NCBI GenBank assembly: GCA_049116335.1
Contig: JAGDYZ010000012.1
Span: 1-64,000, forward strand
DNA length: 64,000 nucleotides
Direction: 5' to 3'
Source: CANMIH01 sp049116335
GTDB lineage: Bacteria; Pseudomonadota; Alphaproteobacteria; Rhodobacterales; Rhodobacteraceae
The notes beneath the pieces are model-generated. The model ran no database searches. It worked only from the letters and a program-made list of their open reading frames with translations, and was not told the origin of the DNA. A program made the translations under genes and the position numbers. Shown here in pieces: positions 42,132 to 52,872 of this stretch. Position 1 is the stretch's first letter. Every line of letters starts with the position of its first letter.

Positions 42132-43415
42132 ATGACCCAGACTCACACCCCAAACGCCCGCCGAAATGTTGCTGTTCTTGTCTTTGCCCAAGCGATCCTT
42201 GGGGCGCAGATGCCGATGGTCTTTACGGTCGGCGGGTTGGCCGGTCAGCAGCTGGCCTCAAACGCCTGTTTTGCGACACTGCCCATCTCGATGATTGTGC
42301 TGGGTTCGATGTTGGCCGCTACTCCCGTGAGTGCCTTCATGCAGAGCCACGGACGCCGCGCCGGGTTTCTGATGGGGGCGTTTTGTGGCGCTTTGGGGGC
42401 TGCGATTTCCGCCTTCGGACTTTACCAAAACAACTTTGCCATCTTCCTGATGGGCAGCCTTGTGACCGGGGTCTATATGTCCGCGCAAGGCTTCTACCGT
42501 TTTGCCGCCACCGATACCGCCTCCGACGCTTTCCGGCCGAAAGCGATTTCTTATGTGATGGCCGGGGGATTGGCCGCGGCCATCATTGGTCCGCAATTGG
42601 GTAACTATTCGTCGCTGGCCTTTGGCCCGATCCCCTTCTTTGGTACCTATATTGCCATTGCGGCGCTGAACCTTGTCGGATCGGGGCTGTTTTTCCTGCT
42701 TGATATCCCGACACCGGAGAAACCTGCCGCCGATGCCCCGCGTGGGCGCACCCGGATGGAGATGCTTACCACGCCGCGCATTGCGGTGGCGATCATCGCC
42801 GGGATGGTCTCCTACGCTTTGATGAACCTCGTGATGACCTCAACACCTTTGGCGGTTGTGGGATGTGGGGTTGGGGGTGAGACCGAGCTGCCGGACTACC
42901 TGCTCAACATCGTGCCCGAAGGCAGTGCCCGGGAACAGTTCCAGTTCATCGCTGGCTATGTTGTGACCGCACATGTTCTGGCGATGTTTATTCCCAGCTT
43001 TTTCACCGGCCACCTCATCGCAAAATTTGGCGTTGAAAAAATCATCGCCACAGGTCTTGCGATCCTCGGCGCTGCCGGGTTGGTGGCGCTGCAAGGCGTT
43101 GCAATCGAAAACTTCTTTGTCGCGCTGATCCTGCTGGGCATTGGCTGGAACTTTGGGTTCATCGGCGCCACGGCCATGCTGTCGAGCACCCATGAACCTC
43201 ATGAGCGTGGCCGCCTTCAGGGCATGAATGACCTGATTGTCTTTGGCGGTGTGACCGTGGCCTCGCTGGCCTCGGGTGGGTTGATGAATTGTTCGGGCGG
43301 GTCGCCTGTTGCGGGCTGGACCTCGGTCAATCTCGCCATGGTGCCCTTCCTGGCCCTTGCGGGGGGCGCCTTGATCTGGCTGGCGCTGCGCCCCAAAGAC
43401 GTACCTGCCGAATAA
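42132..43415 (+). CDS. MFS transporter
   Basis: A 427-residue polytopic protein with about 12 hydrophobic segments. The MFS loop motif is seen as MQSHGRRAGFLMGAFCG, and the second half contains GIGWNFGFIGATAMLSSTHEPHERGR. No substrate can be named. ATG 42132 has no strong ribosome binding site; ATG 42105 is an alternative. It converges with the phytoene synthase-like gene. Confidence 0.88.
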   Translation: MTQTHTPNARRNVAVLVFAQAILGAQMPMVFTVGGLAGQQLASNACFATLPISMIVLGSMLAATPVSAFMQSHGRRAGFLMGAFCGALGAAISAFGLYQNNFAIFLMGSLVTGVYMSAQGFYRFAATDTASDAFRPKAISYVMAGGLAAAIIGPQLGNYSSLAFGPIPFFGTYIAIAALNLVGSGLFFLLDIPTPEKPAADAPRGRTRMEMLTTPRIAVAIIAGMVSYALMNLVMTSTPLAVVGCGVGGETELPDYLLNIVPEGSAREQFQFIAGYVVTAHVLAMFIPSFFTGHLIAKFGVEKIIATGLAILGAAGLVALQGVAIENFFVALILLGIGWNFGFIGATAMLSSTHEPHERGRLQGMNDLIVFGGVTVASLASGGLMNCSGGSPVAGWTSVNLAMVPFLALAGGALIWLALRPKDVPAE

Positions 43416-43418
43416 GAG

Positions 43419-43448
43419 AAAGGCCTGTCGCTATACCGACAGGCCTTT
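43419..43448. terminator. Intrinsic terminator with perfect 12-bp stem
   Basis: AAAGGCCTGTCG (43419-43430) pairs with CGACAGGCCTTT (43437-43448) around CTATAC, then another T and C on the plus strand. It follows the MFS stop by 3 bases and may also act on the convergent minus-strand gene. Confidence 0.85.
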
Positions 43449-43484
43449 TCCATTTGGTCACGCACCACTTCAGAAAATCAAAAT

Positions 43485-44270
43485 TCACCAGTGCCCCGTC
43501 ACAGCCACCCAGAGACGCCGCGCGCTGGCCCGCGCGTCCGACAGGTCCAATGTGCCCTCGGCCACCAGCCTAGGTGACTGCGCCGCCCGTTTCAGGATCG
43601 GAGCGGTCAAAGCTCCTGCCATCAAGGCAGGCCCCGCCGCTCTTGGGACTGCCCCACGGTGTCGTCGCGCTTCGTCCAGCTTTGCAAGCCCGCGTTTGGC
43701 CAGTTCAGCCACGGCCTCCGCTCGGCCATCCACCAAAGGCACCCGGCCAGCCGCCTCAAGCCCCGGCACCGCGCGCAGGAACCCGGCCAAGGCTGTGGCC
43801 CAGCCCAGCGCCGCCGCCGCGCGCCCGTCGGTGTCGCCCAGCGCGCGGGCCGCAACCTGCATCAACACTCCACCAGTGTCTTCGAGATAGGCATCAAAGG
43901 CGGCCTGATCGTCAAACGGATCGCGATAGATATCCCACCTGCGGGCGGCCACCACCCGATCCAGTTCCTGCGCACTCTGCGCATCAAGAACCAGCGCAAG
44001 TGGGGTCACAACCTCGTGTCGGCGCACAAAGCCCCCCTGCGCGATCTCGTCCAGCGCATCGCGCCACCACTGCAGGCGCATCTCGGCAATCATGCTTTCC
44101 TGGGTCATCCAGGGCGCGCGACTAACCTCGATATTGAAGGCATAAATCGGAAACAGCACCGCGCGGGCGGGCACAGGTGCGCCCATCACATGGGCAAAGC
44201 GTTCGGGGTCGCCCCGCTCGACAGATTGGGCACAGGCAAACAGATCGCTGCCTTCCGAGAAATCGCTCAT
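43485..44270 (-). CDS. Squalene/phytoene synthase-family protein, probably non-catalytic (NDUFAF6-like)
   Basis: A 261-residue protein with the all-helical phytoene synthase fold. The two aspartate-rich motifs that bind diphosphate-magnesium are not intact: the first region reads YAFNIEVSRAPW instead of YAFCRxxDDxxD, and the second reads YLEDTGGVLMQVAARAL. Catalysis is therefore unlikely. In alphaproteobacteria and mitochondria, such proteins (NDUFAF6/Sicily) help assemble complex I. Its ATG overlaps the cimA stop by 4 bases. Confidence 0.8.
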   Translation of the reverse strand: MSDFSEGSDLFACAQSVERGDPERFAHVMGAPVPARAVLFPIYAFNIEVSRAPWMTQESMIAEMRLQWWRDALDEIAQGGFVRRHEVVTPLALVLDAQSAQELDRVVAARRWDIYRDPFDDQAAFDAYLEDTGGVLMQVAARALGDTDGRAAAALGWATALAGFLRAVPGLEAAGRVPLVDGRAEAVAELAKRGLAKLDEARRHRGAVPRAAGPALMAGALTAPILKRAAQSPRLVAEGTLDLSDARASARRLWVAVTGHW

Positions 44271-45898
44271 TGCGCCGCCTGAAGTCGCGCGCGATCGCGC
44301 ACCAGTTTCCAGCGCACCGCATCCAGCAGCGCCTCAAACGAAGCATCCACAATATTGGCGCTGACCCCAACCGTGGACCAGCGCCGCCCCTGCCCGTCTT
44401 CGCTGTCGATGATCACGCGGGTCACTGCTTCGGTGCCGCCTTGCGTGATGCGCACCTTAAAGTCGACCAGACGCATATCATCGATCATGTCCTGATAAGG
44501 GCCCAAATCTTTGGCCAGTGCCTTGGCCAGCGCGTTCACCGGACCACGATCTGATCCGGCCTCATCCATGCTCTCGCTGACCGACAGTTTCTTTTCGCCA
44601 TCGACTTTGACAACAACCACCGCCTCGGAGAGCGACACCACTTTGTTGTATTTGTTTTTGCGGCGTTCGACGGTCACGCGATAGCGTTTGACCTCAAAGA
44701 AATCCGGCAGCGCGCCCAGCTCATCCTGCGCCAGCAGCTCAAAGCTCGCCTGCGCGGTGTCGTAGGAATAGCCCTCAGCCTCACGCGCTTTGATCCGCTC
44801 CAGAATACGCGCCAGAGCCGGGTTGTCTTTTTCGACCGCAATGCCCGCATCCGCCAGACGTTTGCGGAGGTTCGACTGCCCCGCCTGATTGGACATCGGT
44901 ATAATGCGTTCATTGCCGATGCGCGCCGGGTCAACGTGTTCGTAGGTGGTGGGATCTTTCAGGATCGCGCTGGCATGCAGACCGGATTTATGGGCAAAGG
45001 CAGAGGAGCCGACATAGGCCGACTGTTTGGTTGGCACGCGGTTGAGAATATCGTCCAACATCCGGCTGGTACGGGTCAGACCGGCCAGTGCCTCGGGCGT
45101 GATGCCGGTTTCAAACTGGCTGGCGTAGGGTTCTTTCAACAACAGCGTGGGGATCAGCGACACAAGGTTGGCATTGCCACAGCGCTCGCCCAGGCCGTTC
45201 AGCGTGCCCTGTACCTGCCGCGCTCCGGCATTGATGGCCGCGAGGCTCCCCGCGACGGCGTTTTCGGTGTCGTTGTGGGTGTGAATGCCAATGTTTTCCC
45301 CCGGCACCCCTGCCGCGATCACTTTGGTGACAATCTCGCCAATCTCGGCGGGCAAGGTGCCGCCATTGGTGTCGCACAACACAACCCAGCGCGCCCCGGC
45401 CTCAAGCGCGGCCTGCAGACAGGCCACCGCATAGTCGGGGTTTGCTTTGTACCCATCAAAGAAATGTTCGGCATCAAACAGCGCCTCACGTCCCAGCGCA
45501 ACCACATGCGAAAAGCTGTCGGCGATGGCCGCGATGTTTTCCTCAAGCGTGATGCCCAGCGCCTTGGTCACATGGAAATCATGGCTTTTGCCCACGAGAC
45601 AGACCGAGCCCGTCCCTGCGTTCAACACCCCGGCCAGCACATCGTCATTGGCCGCCGAGCGCCCCGCGCGTTTTGTCATGCCAAAAGCCGTCATACGTGC
45701 GCGGGTGGCGGGCACTTCGTCAAAATAGGCGCTATCGGTGGGGTTGGCACCGGGCCAGCCGCCTTCGATGTAATCAATGCCCAGATCATCCAGCGCCTGC
45801 GTAATGCGCAGTTTTTCCGCGGAAGAGAATTGCACCCCTTGGGTCTGTTGCCCGTCGCGCAGGGTGGTGTCGTATAGGTAAAGGCGTGTTTTTGTCAT
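44267..45898 (-). CDS. cimA: (R)-citramalate synthase
   Basis: Condenses pyruvate and acetyl-CoA to (R)-citramalate, the first step of a threonine-independent isoleucine route. The 543-residue length fits CimA better than LeuA. Motifs: YDTTLRDGQQTQGVQFS, IHTHNDTENAVA (metal-binding HxH), QGTLNGLGERCGNANL and VPTKQSAYVGSSAFAHKSGLH in outline. The C-terminal LeuA_dimer domain (about 390-535) would carry feedback control by isoleucine. It lies downstream of cysS, separated by a structured gap, and is coupled to the next gene. Confidence 0.93.
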   Translation of the reverse strand: MTKTRLYLYDTTLRDGQQTQGVQFSSAEKLRITQALDDLGIDYIEGGWPGANPTDSAYFDEVPATRARMTAFGMTKRAGRSAANDDVLAGVLNAGTGSVCLVGKSHDFHVTKALGITLEENIAAIADSFSHVVALGREALFDAEHFFDGYKANPDYAVACLQAALEAGARWVVLCDTNGGTLPAEIGEIVTKVIAAGVPGENIGIHTHNDTENAVAGSLAAINAGARQVQGTLNGLGERCGNANLVSLIPTLLLKEPYASQFETGITPEALAGLTRTSRMLDDILNRVPTKQSAYVGSSAFAHKSGLHASAILKDPTTYEHVDPARIGNERIIPMSNQAGQSNLRKRLADAGIAVEKDNPALARILERIKAREAEGYSYDTAQASFELLAQDELGALPDFFEVKRYRVTVERRKNKYNKVVSLSEAVVVVKVDGEKKLSVSESMDEAGSDRGPVNALAKALAKDLGPYQDMIDDMRLVDFKVRITQGGTEAVTRVIIDSEDGQGRRWSTVGVSANIVDASFEALLDAVRWKLVRDRARLQAAQ

Positions 45899-45969
45899 GG
45901 CTGGCCTATCGGCTTGGCAGGTAAAGTCGCGCCCGATCTAAAGGGCGCAAACAGAGTAAGTTTCGTTTC

Positions 45970-46046
45970 GCCCGGCGTCACGCCGGGCAGCGCCCGACCG
46001 CCCCCATGGGCGGGCGCTTTGCACCCACCCGCGGTCGGGTCTGCCC
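45970..46046. repeat. GC-rich compound hairpin between cysS and cimA
   Basis: Three overlapping inverted repeats are visible. GCCCGGCG/CGCCGGGC (45970-45977 and 45981-45988) is perfect with a 3-nt loop. AGCGCCCG/CGGGCGCT (45989-45996 and 46011-46018) is perfect. A longer pairing joins 45985-46001 to 46031-46046 with a small bulge. They cannot all form together, so the region could switch between folds. It lacks a U-tract. Confidence 0.65.
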
Positions 46047-46056
46047 TCGGAAGCAG

Positions 46057-47445
<1,389 letters not shown>

Positions 47446-47585
47446 GTGCCAGTCCTTCGCGGGGGTCGCGGCGGGCATAGCAACTTCACATCAGTTTTGG
47501 AATAGAAGACCGTCCCGCCAATGGTCGGGATCACCGACCGATGTCAGGTAATAATGCAACAAATGGTGATCGCAATACGGGTCAT

Positions 47586-47624
47586 GGGCTTGGCGTAGCA
47601 CGGCGAATCTTCTGCGCCAAGCCC
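47586..47624. repeat. Perfect 10-bp inverted repeat with 19-nt loop
   Basis: GGGCTTGGCG (47586-47595) and CGCCAAGCCC (47615-47624) pair perfectly. It lies between the VOC gene end (47670) and the cysS start. It may be a terminator for the VOC gene, though no U-tract follows on that strand. Confidence 0.5.
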
Positions 47625-47669
47625 CTTTGTTACCTATGTGGCTGACTGTCCCTCAATTTTACTATCAGC

Positions 47670-48050
47670 TTAGCTGTAGCTGACAACTTCATATTCCACC
47701 TGATCCGGGCCCAGGAAGTAAAACCGTTTGCCCGGTTCATAGTCCGCGTGATTAACCGGGGTGAACCCGGCCTCTTTGACACAAGCCTCGGTGGCATCAA
47801 TGTCATCCACCACAATGCCGATATGGGCTAGTGACCCCGCCGTGACATAGCGTGGTGCTGGTGCGTTCAGGTCGATTGCCGGTGCGTAGAGGGCGAGATA
47901 GCTGCTCTCATCTCCAATATGAATGGTATAGCCCGCATTCATCGCGGCCCCTTCCCAGCGGATGTGCCACCCAAAAACATCCTCCAGAACCTTGGCGGTG
48001 GCGCGGGCGTCTGAGACGGTGATGTTGGCGTGCTCAAGTCTTGCTTGCAT
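47670..48050 (-). CDS. VOC-family (glyoxalase-like) protein
   Basis: A 126-residue protein with the paired beta-alpha-beta-beta-beta pattern of vicinal oxygen chelate proteins. It has HANITVSDARATAKVLEDVF, a second half beginning SLAHIGIVVDD, and a C-terminal FYFLGPDQVEYEVVSYS. Candidate metal ligands are H8, H76 and a C-terminal Glu. GAGG precedes the ATG. The substrate is unknown. Confidence 0.88.
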   Translation of the reverse strand: MQARLEHANITVSDARATAKVLEDVFGWHIRWEGAAMNAGYTIHIGDESSYLALYAPAIDLNAPAPRYVTAGSLAHIGIVVDDIDATEACVKEAGFTPVNHADYEPGKRFYFLGPDQVEYEVVSYS

Positions 48051-48168
48051 CGAGAAACCTCATGGTTTGTGTCTTGTGATGCTGGCCAAGCTAATTCCTC
48101 AACTTAAGTTGAGGTCAATTGAAAAATTCAGACTTGCGTGACTTTCTTTGGCCCGCCAAGTTTGGACC

Positions 48169-48519
48169 ATGACACGCGATTTGGTGAATGAGATTTGCAA
48201 GGCCCTGCCCGGGGCAGAATGGTCTGACCCTTGGGGTGGCGGACATGACGCTTGGAAGGTGGGGGATAAGATGTTTGCCTGTATTGGCATCACTAATGAC
48301 GGGGTCTCGGTGAAAACACCCTCGGTCGAAGATGCCCAGCTGATCATCGAAATGGGCGGTGGGGTTAAAGCCCCCTATTTTCATCGGTCCTGGGTGCGGA
48401 TTGATTGGGGCGCCGTTCCTGAGGATGAGCTGCGACAGCGGATCCAGACCTCGTACGAAATAGTCTTCTCTGGCCTGACGAAAAAGCGCCAGCGTGAGAT
48501 TTCCGAGGCCGCGTCGTGA
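48169..48519 (+). CDS. MmcQ/YjbR family protein
   Basis: A 116-residue protein of the MmcQ/YjbR (DUF419) group, which folds like a DNA-binding CyaY-like domain. Family features: LVNEICKALPGAEWSDPWG, WKVGDKMFACIG, and WVRIDWGAVPEDELRQRI. ATG 48169 is used; TTG 48148 is another option. No ribosome binding site is obvious. Confidence 0.85.
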   Translation: MTRDLVNEICKALPGAEWSDPWGGGHDAWKVGDKMFACIGITNDGVSVKTPSVEDAQLIIEMGGGVKAPYFHRSWVRIDWGAVPEDELRQRIQTSYEIVFSGLTKKRQREISEAAS

Positions 48520-48626
48520 CAGACGCACGGACACATGGCGATCGCATGACTGGTATCACCGACCCCTGCAGCATTATCTGGTGGTTGGCCTCGCACGCGC
48601 CTGAGAGCATCTAAGCCCCCCGTGAT

Positions 48627-49052
48627 TTAGTCATCTGGCGACCAGCTTGGCTGCGTGTCGAACCGCATTACATCCGGGCCTGCCGTATCCCACCGCGGCT
48701 TGTCGCGTTCAAAGATCACAACCTCTATGTCTAGTTCTGGAGCCGGATCAAACGCCCCTAGGCTGAGTGTCACGTGCCCCGGCGAGTGGCTGTTGGTGCC
48801 ATAGATCGAGCTGCCACAGGTCCGACAAAAGGTCTTGGTCACAATTGAACCGCTGGCCGATGTATAGTCGTACCGCCCCAGTTCCCCCTCGATCTGAACA
48901 TCTGCCCAGGAAAACATGGCCCCGCTGGCGTGACCTGTGCCGGACAATCTGCGGCATTCCTCACAATGACACTGTGCTACCACCACCGGCTTTCCGTTCG
49001 CTTGAAATGTGACGTCCCCGCATAGACACCGGCCTGCAAATGTTCGTTCCAT
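48627..49052 (-). CDS. GFA family protein (glutathione-dependent formaldehyde-activating enzyme-like)
   Basis: A 141-residue protein with the GFA/Mss4-like zinc-binding fold. Zinc cysteines are in GRCLCGDV, QCHCEECRRLSG and FCRTCGSSIYG. Despite the name, most GFA proteins lack shown activity with formaldehyde. GGGGG precedes the ATG by about 7 bases. Confidence 0.92.
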   Translation of the reverse strand: MERTFAGRCLCGDVTFQANGKPVVVAQCHCEECRRLSGTGHASGAMFSWADVQIEGELGRYDYTSASGSIVTKTFCRTCGSSIYGTNSHSPGHVTLSLGAFDPAPELDIEVVIFERDKPRWDTAGPDVMRFDTQPSWSPDD

Positions 49053-49250
49053 GAATCGCCCCCAAACTTCAAATATGAATATGTATGAGTTAGGTCCGCT
49101 ACTCTATAACTCAATAGTTCAAACTGTGCTGTTCAATTTCATGTGTCGACGGGTCCACAAAAGCTGGATCAGATTCAGCTAGGTTCTGGCCAAACACAAC
49201 GGGCGCCAGAGATTTCTCCCCAGCGCCCGCGTAGCAAGTTGTGATTTGAT

Positions 49251-50408
49251 TTACTCGCTCGCCGCGCGTTCCAGACGGCGATAGGCGGCGACGTTACGGT
49301 TGTGCTCATCAAGAGTGACCGCAAAGTTATGCCCATCCGCTGGGTTCAGAGATTTGGCCACAAAGTAAATGAAATCGGTATCCGCCGGGTTCAAAGCCGC
49401 CTCGATGCTGGCCCGACCGGGGTTGGCAATTGGGGTCGGTGGCAACGCCGGGATCACATAGGTGTTGTAGGGCGTTGCGCGCCGCAGCTCGGACTGACGC
49501 AGACCACGCCCCAGAACACCCTGCCCTTTGGTGATGCCATAGATCACGGTCGGGTCAGTCTGAAGACGGATGCCTTTGTTCAGACGGTTGGTAAAGGCAC
49601 TCGCCACAAGACCACGTTCCTCTGGACCACCGGTTTCCTTTTCGATGATCGAAGCCAGGATCAGCGCCTCTTGCGGATTGTCCAACGGCAGATCCGCCGC
49701 ACGGTTCGACCATGCATTGGCCAGGATCACCTCCTGGGCGCGTTCCATCCGGTCAATCACCGAGGCGACGGTATCACCCGGACGGATCTCGTAGCTGTCA
49801 GGCGCCAGACTGCCCTCGGCAGGCAGTTCAACCTCGCCGCTCAGTACATCGATCTGTTTGAGCTCTTCCACAACCTGCCAGCTGGTCACACCTTCGGCCA
49901 GCGCCACGCGATAGCGGGTGCCGGAGATGTCTTTGACGCGCTGATATTCTGCCGGAGCATCGCCCTCAGAGGGATCAAACACCACGGTTTCAACAAAGCG
50001 GCCAGTGGATGGGTTCAGCTCGCGCACCTGCACACGGGCGCGGGTGATCCCGATCCGGTACACCACTTCGGTGCCACAGGTCGAGGCCCCGCCGCGGGTG
50101 ACCACATCGACAATTTCCACCATCGAAGAAAAGGGCTGCACCAGATAGGAGCCAGCCTTCAGCGACTGGGTCTTGTTGGTGTAATCCGCCCCCAGACGGA
50201 AAATGGCGTCGCTGGAAATAGCGCCCTGCGCCGCCAAATCTTCTGAGACCGCGCGGAAATTGGTGCCGCGCGGCACTTCAACACAGATCGCCTGGGCCAG
50301 GGGCCCCGGCTGATTGTATTGTTTTTGCCCCCACAGCAGCACACCGCCCAAGAGAAACAGAACCACGACCAGACAGGTCAGGGCATTCGAGGCGATACTG
50401 CGCCACAT
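49251..50408 (-). CDS. mltG: Endolytic transglycosylase MltG
   Basis: Cleaves nascent peptidoglycan strands at the inner membrane and sets glycan length. The 385-residue protein has one N-terminal membrane anchor (about residues 8-27), a LysM-like segment, and the YceG domain with EGSLAPDSYEI, ASIIEKETGGPEERGLVASAF in outline (catalytic Glu in IIEKET), LQTDPTVIYGI and YNTYVIPALPPTPIANPG in outline. It starts 6 bases after the fabF stop codon, the usual fabF-mltG order. Confidence 0.96.
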   Translation of the reverse strand: MWRSIASNALTCLVVVLFLLGGVLLWGQKQYNQPGPLAQAICVEVPRGTNFRAVSEDLAAQGAISSDAIFRLGADYTNKTQSLKAGSYLVQPFSSMVEIVDVVTRGGASTCGTEVVYRIGITRARVQVRELNPSTGRFVETVVFDPSEGDAPAEYQRVKDISGTRYRVALAEGVTSWQVVEELKQIDVLSGEVELPAEGSLAPDSYEIRPGDTVASVIDRMERAQEVILANAWSNRAADLPLDNPQEALILASIIEKETGGPEERGLVASAFTNRLNKGIRLQTDPTVIYGITKGQGVLGRGLRQSELRRATPYNTYVIPALPPTPIANPGRASIEAALNPADTDFIYFVAKSLNPADGHNFAVTLDEHNRNVAAYRRLERAASE

Positions 50409-50414
50409 TCTGGG

Positions 50415-51677
50415 TTACTCCGCTTTACCGAAGATCACGCTGGCGTTGGTGCCGCCAAAGCCGAAGGAGTTCGACAGCGCATAGCTGATTTCCCGCTCTT
50501 GCTTGGCATTGGGTGCCAGATTGAGTGAGGTTTCAACCGCCGGGTTGTCGAGGTTGATCGTGGGCGGTGCCACCTGATCGCGGATCGCAAGGATTGAGAA
50601 CACAGCTTCAATCGCACCAGCCGCGCCCAGAAGGTGACCGGTGGCCGATTTGGTCGAGGACATAGTGGCCTGACCCGCCGCATCGCCCATCAAACGCTCA
50701 ACCGCGCCAAGCTCGATGCTATCTGCCATGGTCGATGTACCATGCGCGTTGATATAGTCGATTGCCGAAGGCTCAAGACCTGCGTCTTTCAAAGCGGCGC
50801 GCATTGAGCGTTCACCACCCTCACCATTCTCAGATGGCGCAGTGATATGATAGGCGTCACCCGACAGACCATAGCCGCAAACTTCGGCATAGATCTTGGC
50901 GCCACGCGCTTTGGCGTGTTCGTACTCTTCCAGAACCAGAACACCCGCACCTTCACCCATGACAAAACCATCACGGTCTGCGTCATAGGGGCGGCTTGCT
51001 TTGGTTGGCTCATCGGCGCGTTTGGTCGAAAGTGCCTTACAGGCGTTGAAACCCGCGATGCCGATCTCAGAGATCGCACCTTCGGCCCCACCGGCCAGCA
51101 TCACATCCGCATCACCGTATTTGATCAGACGGGCTGCATCCCCAATGGCATGGGCACCGGTCGAACAGGCGGTCACAACCGAATGGTTCGGGCCTTTGAA
51201 GCCAAATTTGATCGAGACATTGCCCGAGATCAGGTTGATCAGCGCGCCGGGAATAAAGAACGGCGACACGCGACGCGGGCCTTTTTCCTTGATCAGGATC
51301 GCGGTTTCGGCAATCGAGTTCAGACCACCAATGCCCGACCCGATCATGACGCCGGTGCGCTCACGCGATTCTGTATCTTCGGGTTTCCAGCCGGAATCTT
51401 CTACCGCCTGAATAGCCGCCGCCATGCCGAACTGAATGAACTCGTCGACTTTGCGCTGTTCTTTCTTGTCCATCCAGGCATTGGGATCGAACGTGCCGTC
51501 TGTGCCATCCCCATAGGGAACTTCACAGGCGTATTTGGTTGCGACATTGCTGGCGTCAAATTTGGTGATCGGACCGGCGCCCGACTGCCCATCCAGCAGA
51601 CGCGACCAGGTTTCTTCCACACCACAGGCCAAAGGCGTAACCAGGCCGAGCCCGGTGACCACTACACGACGTGTCAT
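50415..51677 (-). CDS. fabF: 3-oxoacyl-[acyl-carrier-protein] synthase II
   Basis: Elongates fatty acyl-ACP chains, with a special role in cis-vaccenate synthesis. The 420-residue protein has the active cysteine in VVTACSTGAHAIG, first histidine in NAHGTSTMADSIEL and second histidine in KSATGHLLGAAG, and the C-terminal SFGFGGTNASVIF. GAGGAAGGG precedes the ATG. acpP, which often stands directly upstream, is not present here; a glycosyltransferase-like gene is. Confidence 0.97.
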   Translation of the reverse strand: MTRRVVVTGLGLVTPLACGVEETWSRLLDGQSGAGPITKFDASNVATKYACEVPYGDGTDGTFDPNAWMDKKEQRKVDEFIQFGMAAAIQAVEDSGWKPEDTESRERTGVMIGSGIGGLNSIAETAILIKEKGPRRVSPFFIPGALINLISGNVSIKFGFKGPNHSVVTACSTGAHAIGDAARLIKYGDADVMLAGGAEGAISEIGIAGFNACKALSTKRADEPTKASRPYDADRDGFVMGEGAGVLVLEEYEHAKARGAKIYAEVCGYGLSGDAYHITAPSENGEGGERSMRAALKDAGLEPSAIDYINAHGTSTMADSIELGAVERLMGDAAGQATMSSTKSATGHLLGAAGAIEAVFSILAIRDQVAPPTINLDNPAVETSLNLAPNAKQEREISYALSNSFGFGGTNASVIFGKAE

Positions 51678-51834
51678 ATATTCTGCCCTTCCTCGTTCAG
51701 ACTTGATACGCTCTTACCCTGTGTTTTGCCTTAGGGGCAAGAGCATGCACCCATACCGGCACGTCATTGCCGGGCGCATTTGGATGTTCAGATAGGTTTT
51801 GGACCGCGGCATGCAAGCCGCGAACAAGCCCGGA

Positions 51835-52632
51835 TCAGGCCCAGTCGTCCCCAAGGTCCGCCTTCGCGCGATCCACCCAGTGGTCCTGTAGCCAGCCCGT
51901 GGGCTTGGCCCGGCGGATCACAGACCTGGTATATCCTTCAATTGCCTCTGGCATCTTGGGCCGCCCATGAAAGCACACAACCCGCGCATCCGCGGGCAAT
52001 TGCGCAGGGCGCAGATAATTCAACGGAAACGGATTACAGTCGTATTTGAATGAGACGACCCAATCTTCGGGGATATAGGTAAAGACATCGCGGTCCATCG
52101 CCTTATGCGAGGTATAGCGCTGCTCTGATCCACGCGCCGTTTCGACCTCCTCGTAAGGGTTAGCCGCTAGATCATCATACAAAAACCCATGCAACGCCGG
52201 ATCAAAGCGAAACACCGAACCGTGCCCGGTAGGACGGCCCTTGCGTTTTTCGGTCCAGTCGTGGCGCATAGCAACGGTGCCAGGGGCCAGATCATGGATC
52301 TCATCCAGGGATCCGGTGATCACCACATCCAGATCAAAGCCCAGCACCGGCCCTTCAAGATCTGGGATCAATCCGCTGCGAAACAGCGAGGTCTTGCGCA
52401 TAGCGCCCTGACGGTTGGCCACCTCAAGCGCGGCGTTCATCGGCTCCAGAAATGGTTCGACTGGCAGGCCAATCACCTCGATATCCGGATGGAGCCCCTC
52501 GGCATGTTCTGTCATGCAGATAAACCGCACGGGCCGCGACAGGTTGCGCCGCACGCCGGAATAGAGGCGATTGACATACTCGGGGCCAAACAGGGTGCCC
52601 CATTTGATGCACATGATATTGACGGGCTGCAT
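51835..52632 (-). CDS. Glycosyltransferase-like protein
   Basis: A 265-residue protein that looks like a GT-A-fold transferase. It has NIMCIKWGTLFGPEYVNRLY near the start, a DxD-like motif in VLGFDLDVVITGSLDEI, and a C-terminal VVCFHGRPKMPEAI segment. Such proteins occur in surface polysaccharide loci, but no other such gene is adjacent. ATG 52632 is chosen over 52680, since the extra residues are basic and not conserved in pattern. The donor and acceptor are unknown. Confidence 0.78.
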   Translation of the reverse strand: MQPVNIMCIKWGTLFGPEYVNRLYSGVRRNLSRPVRFICMTEHAEGLHPDIEVIGLPVEPFLEPMNAALEVANRQGAMRKTSLFRSGLIPDLEGPVLGFDLDVVITGSLDEIHDLAPGTVAMRHDWTEKRKGRPTGHGSVFRFDPALHGFLYDDLAANPYEEVETARGSEQRYTSHKAMDRDVFTYIPEDWVVSFKYDCNPFPLNYLRPAQLPADARVVCFHGRPKMPEAIEGYTRSVIRRAKPTGWLQDHWVDRAKADLGDDWA

Positions 52633-52757
52633 GATCGATCCGGGATAAGTTTCACGCCGCCTTAGCAATCTGCGCCCCAAATTGCCAGCGCCCCCTTGAG
52701 CCTGTGCTGCAATTCGCCTAAGCCATACGGGACCGTAACCCGCTGATCGGAGGACTT

Positions 52758-52796
52758 ATGGAGATTGTATCCACCCTCCGGACCGTGCGCCGCTAA
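52758..52796 (+). CDS. Possible 12-codon upstream ORF before rsgA
   Basis: ATG 52758 is preceded by GGAGG with a 4-base gap and encodes MEIVSTLRTVRR then TAA. The ribosome binding site is much better than that of rsgA. A GC hairpin (CCGCC/GGGCGG region at about 52828-52845) follows it before the rsgA start. It may be a regulatory leader peptide. It could also be a chance ORF. Confidence 0.35.
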   Translation: MEIVSTLRTVRR

Positions 52797-52872
52797 GCGT
52801 GCCGTCCGTTGCTATCACACCTGCCGCCTTTCGGGCGGTGGCTTCTGATATGCTATCAACGGGACATCTACA

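Noticed and set aside
49302..50246. 314-aa plus-strand ORF
   Set aside because: Antisense to mltG; no domain visible.
51755..51772. Short hairpin CCGGCA/TGCCGG upstream of fabF
   Set aside because: Six base pairs with no U-tract and no known link to fatty acid control; too weak to call a regulatory element.
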